A program made the position numbers and the translations under genes. A stretch of DNA of 5,499 nt from Clostridiales bacterium UBA4362 (GTDB lineage Bacteria > Bacillota > Clostridia > TANB77 > CAG-508). Under the pieces are notes generated by a model. The model searched no databases, was not told where the DNA came from, and saw only the letters and a list, made by a program, of their open reading frames with translations. The stretch covers positions 3,243 through 8,741 of the forward strand of contig DGSM01000130.1 in assembly GCA_002393975.1 (NCBI GenBank), written 5' to 3'. Of this stretch, positions 4,121 to 5,499 are shown piece by piece; the first letter of the stretch is position 1; each line of letters begins with the position of its first letter.

Positions 4121-5499
4121 TAAGCATTACTCCCATTACTTAATACAACAACTACATGCGCATTTGCATTACATAAAATATCGCCACGTTTAAGATAATT
4201 TTTCTAGCCAGTATATTTGCTACCTGTCAAATTACTAAATTTACCAGTGCTTAAACAAGCAGGACCAATTGTAGATGTTACACATCCATTTCCACCTGGG
4301 AAAAATGTGCTTTCTGGCAAACCTGCGCAAACGCAAATAGCACTAACAAATGAGCTACAATCACAATTACAAGGAGTGGTAATTTTTGACATATCATATC
4401 CTACTTTTTTTGCCTGTGCTAATAATGTATTTCTATCTGTTTGACTATAACCAATTTTATTATTAGCGCAACCATCTTCACAGATTTGAGCAATCTTTTC
4501 TGCTAAAATAGGATCATTAGGACGAAAAACATTTGTCCAATTATAACTATACCAATTATTTATATAAACTTCTTTACCAGTCTGGTCTCCCGCCTAACCA
4601 CCACGATATTGACCACGTTCATCTTTTGAGGCTGAACCAATCATAACATCAGTATAGTTTGTTTTTCGTGGAGTAATTCCATCAGGATTATCTCCATATT
4701 TAAATACTACTTGTCCAGATGGGTCAAATACAAAATATCCTGGACCTGCGTTGGCGCAAGCCTTCTTTGCTGTTGATAACTTTGTGAATGCTCCTACTTG
4801 ACTTGAATCATCATCCCAGGAAAGGCGCACTCTATATAAATTATCATTTTTTGCTATTGGTTTATTTGATTGAGAAGAAGAATTAGATAATAATTTATTT
4901 AACATATTATATGTAGCAGGCCCAGCTTCTCCATCAGCATCTAAATTGTTATCCTATTGGAATTTAAGAACTGCTTTTTGAGTTGCTTCACCAAAATCTC
5001 CATCAGCACCATATGACCCTAAATCATAGCCCAATTTAATTAATGCTTCTTGAAGTAATCTAACATCATCGCCAGTTCTACCACGTTTTAATAAACGAGT
5101 ATAAATTAATTCTTCTTTTACTTCTACTGGAGTTTCAGGAGATGATGTTTCATTAGACAATAGTGCGGCAACATCATTACGAACATTTTCCATTGTTTTT
5201 CCAAATCTACCAAACCAATGGTATATATCAGCATGATTACTACCTAAACCAAGTCGTGCGCTATCTTGATGACAAAGTATAACAGGAACTTTTTTATTCT
5301 AAAAACTTACAGTTCCTTTTGGATTAAGTTTATATTCTTTACAAAGATAAGCAGTTAATTCACAAGCTTCTTTATAAACTGCCTCAAAATATTCTTTATT
5401 ATTTAATCCATCTTCGCAGATTTCAAATTGTATCCATCCATCATTACATGAACCATTTGCGCCAGAACCGCAACCCCATGGACGATAATTCCAAGGCAT
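4120..5499 (-). CDS. Multidomain phage endolysin with four in-frame TAG codons, 5' end outside window
   Basis: With TAG read as sense, 459 codons are open to a TAA. Residues 1-110 are the back part of an N-acetylmuramoyl-L-alanine amidase (Amidase_2/PGRP type): PWNYRPWGC, FEICEDG, then CHQD and SNHADIYHWF with a likely zinc-binding His89. Residues about 136-206 form a peptidoglycan-binding domain (RGRTGDDVRLLQEAL, DGDFGEATQKAVLKFQ). Residues about 222-272 are a short YRVRLSWDD to VFDPSGQVVF module common in clostridial lysins. From about 303 an NlpC/P60-like peptidase follows, starting AGDQTGKEVYI, with nucleophile Cys381 in CDCSSF and His448 in NAHVVVVL. It would cut both the amide and the stem peptide of the wall. 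The Met at 5499 is probably internal, since PWNxRxW lies well inside this family and the first zinc His is not yet seen. TAGs are residues 67, 182, 302 and 432. Confidence 0.93.
4204..4206 (-). other. Recoded TAG codon in the lysin (visible residue 432)
   Basis: TAG lies between SKYTG and KNYLKRGDIL in the NlpC/P60-like domain, after nucleophile Cys381 but before catalytic His448. Termination here would inactivate the peptidase. Confidence 0.85.
4594..4596 (-). other. Recoded TAG codon in the lysin (visible residue 302)
   Basis: TAG directly precedes AGDQTGKEV, the conserved opening of the C-terminal peptidase domain in this lysin family. Related proteins carry varied residues there, including polar ones, so glutamine is acceptable. 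Confidence 0.85.
4954..4956 (-). other. Recoded TAG codon in the lysin (visible residue 182)
   Basis: TAG follows AVLKFQ and precedes DNNLDADGEAG, inside the third helix of the peptidoglycan-binding domain. This family usually has a polar residue (Gln, Lys, Arg or Glu) right after the FQ pair, the best context here for reading TAG as glutamine. Confidence 0.88.
5299..5301 (-). other. Recoded TAG codon in the lysin (visible residue 67)
   Basis: TAG lies between GTVSF and NKKVPVILCHQD in the amidase domain, upstream of the zinc-binding SNHAD motif. Termination here would give an inactive amidase without wall-binding or peptidase domains. Confidence 0.87.

Noticed and set aside
3898..4143. 81-residue plus-strand ORF
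   Set aside because: It is antisense to the holin-like gene, has no convincing ribosome-binding site and no recognisable domain.
4217..4444. 75-residue plus-strand ORF
   Set aside because: It is antisense to the NlpC/P60-like domain of the lysin, with no start signal or domain of its own.
3896..5301. Decayed lysin and holin pseudogenes made of several short ORFs
   Set aside because: All interruptions are TAG, with no frameshift, TAA or TGA. Catalytic and structural motifs are intact on both sides of each one, and the genes end in TAA with tight overlap. Recoding explains this better than decay or sequencing error.

Overview
The window looks like part of a tailed-phage genome (or prophage) infecting a Gram-positive, probably Clostridia-like, host. 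The DNA is AT-rich by eye. All supported genes lie on the minus strand, so transcription runs from right to left. Start sites carry strong Shine-Dalgarno sequences (AGGAGG, AAGGAG, AAAGGTGAT), and the intergenic gaps hold sigma70-type promoters and hairpin terminators. The lysin is built like those of Firmicutes phages.

The central observation is that TAG is not read as a stop here. Under the standard code the right half looks like a row of short broken ORFs. Each break is an in-frame TAG with no frameshift, and reading through restores intact conserved proteins. There are seven such codons: four in the lysin, two in the holin-like gene and one in RNase H. Every complete gene ends in TAA or TGA. 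The contexts favour glutamine (as in translation table 15), which is known from stop-codon-recoded gut phages.

Layout in transcription order. (1) 5499-4120: a multidomain endolysin, 5' end outside the window, with an amidase, a peptidoglycan-binding domain, a small repeat-like module and an NlpC/P60-like endopeptidase. (2) 4120-3821: a small membrane protein, probably the holin, overlapping the lysin stop by one base. A perfect 14-bp hairpin terminator at 3779-3812 closes this lysis unit. (3) A promoter at 3740-3768 starts a second unit: RNase HI (3657-3199), then an overlapping 98-aa zinc-ribbon protein (3209-2913), then a strong terminator (2866-2907). (4) A promoter overlapping that terminator (2848-2876) starts a third unit: topoisomerase II B subunit (2816-909), a 57-residue unknown protein (919-746) and the topoisomerase A subunit (746 to beyond base 1), all translationally coupled by overlapping ends.

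Functionally, the left part is DNA metabolism (supercoiling or decatenation, RNA-DNA hybrid removal) and the right part is host lysis. TAG is frequent among glutamine positions in the lysis genes and absent from the topoisomerase genes. This fits the idea that a phage suppressor tRNA, not visible here, gates lysis protein production. The TAG inside RNase H is an exception to a simple late-genes-only rule. No stretch over 300 bases is without a gene.
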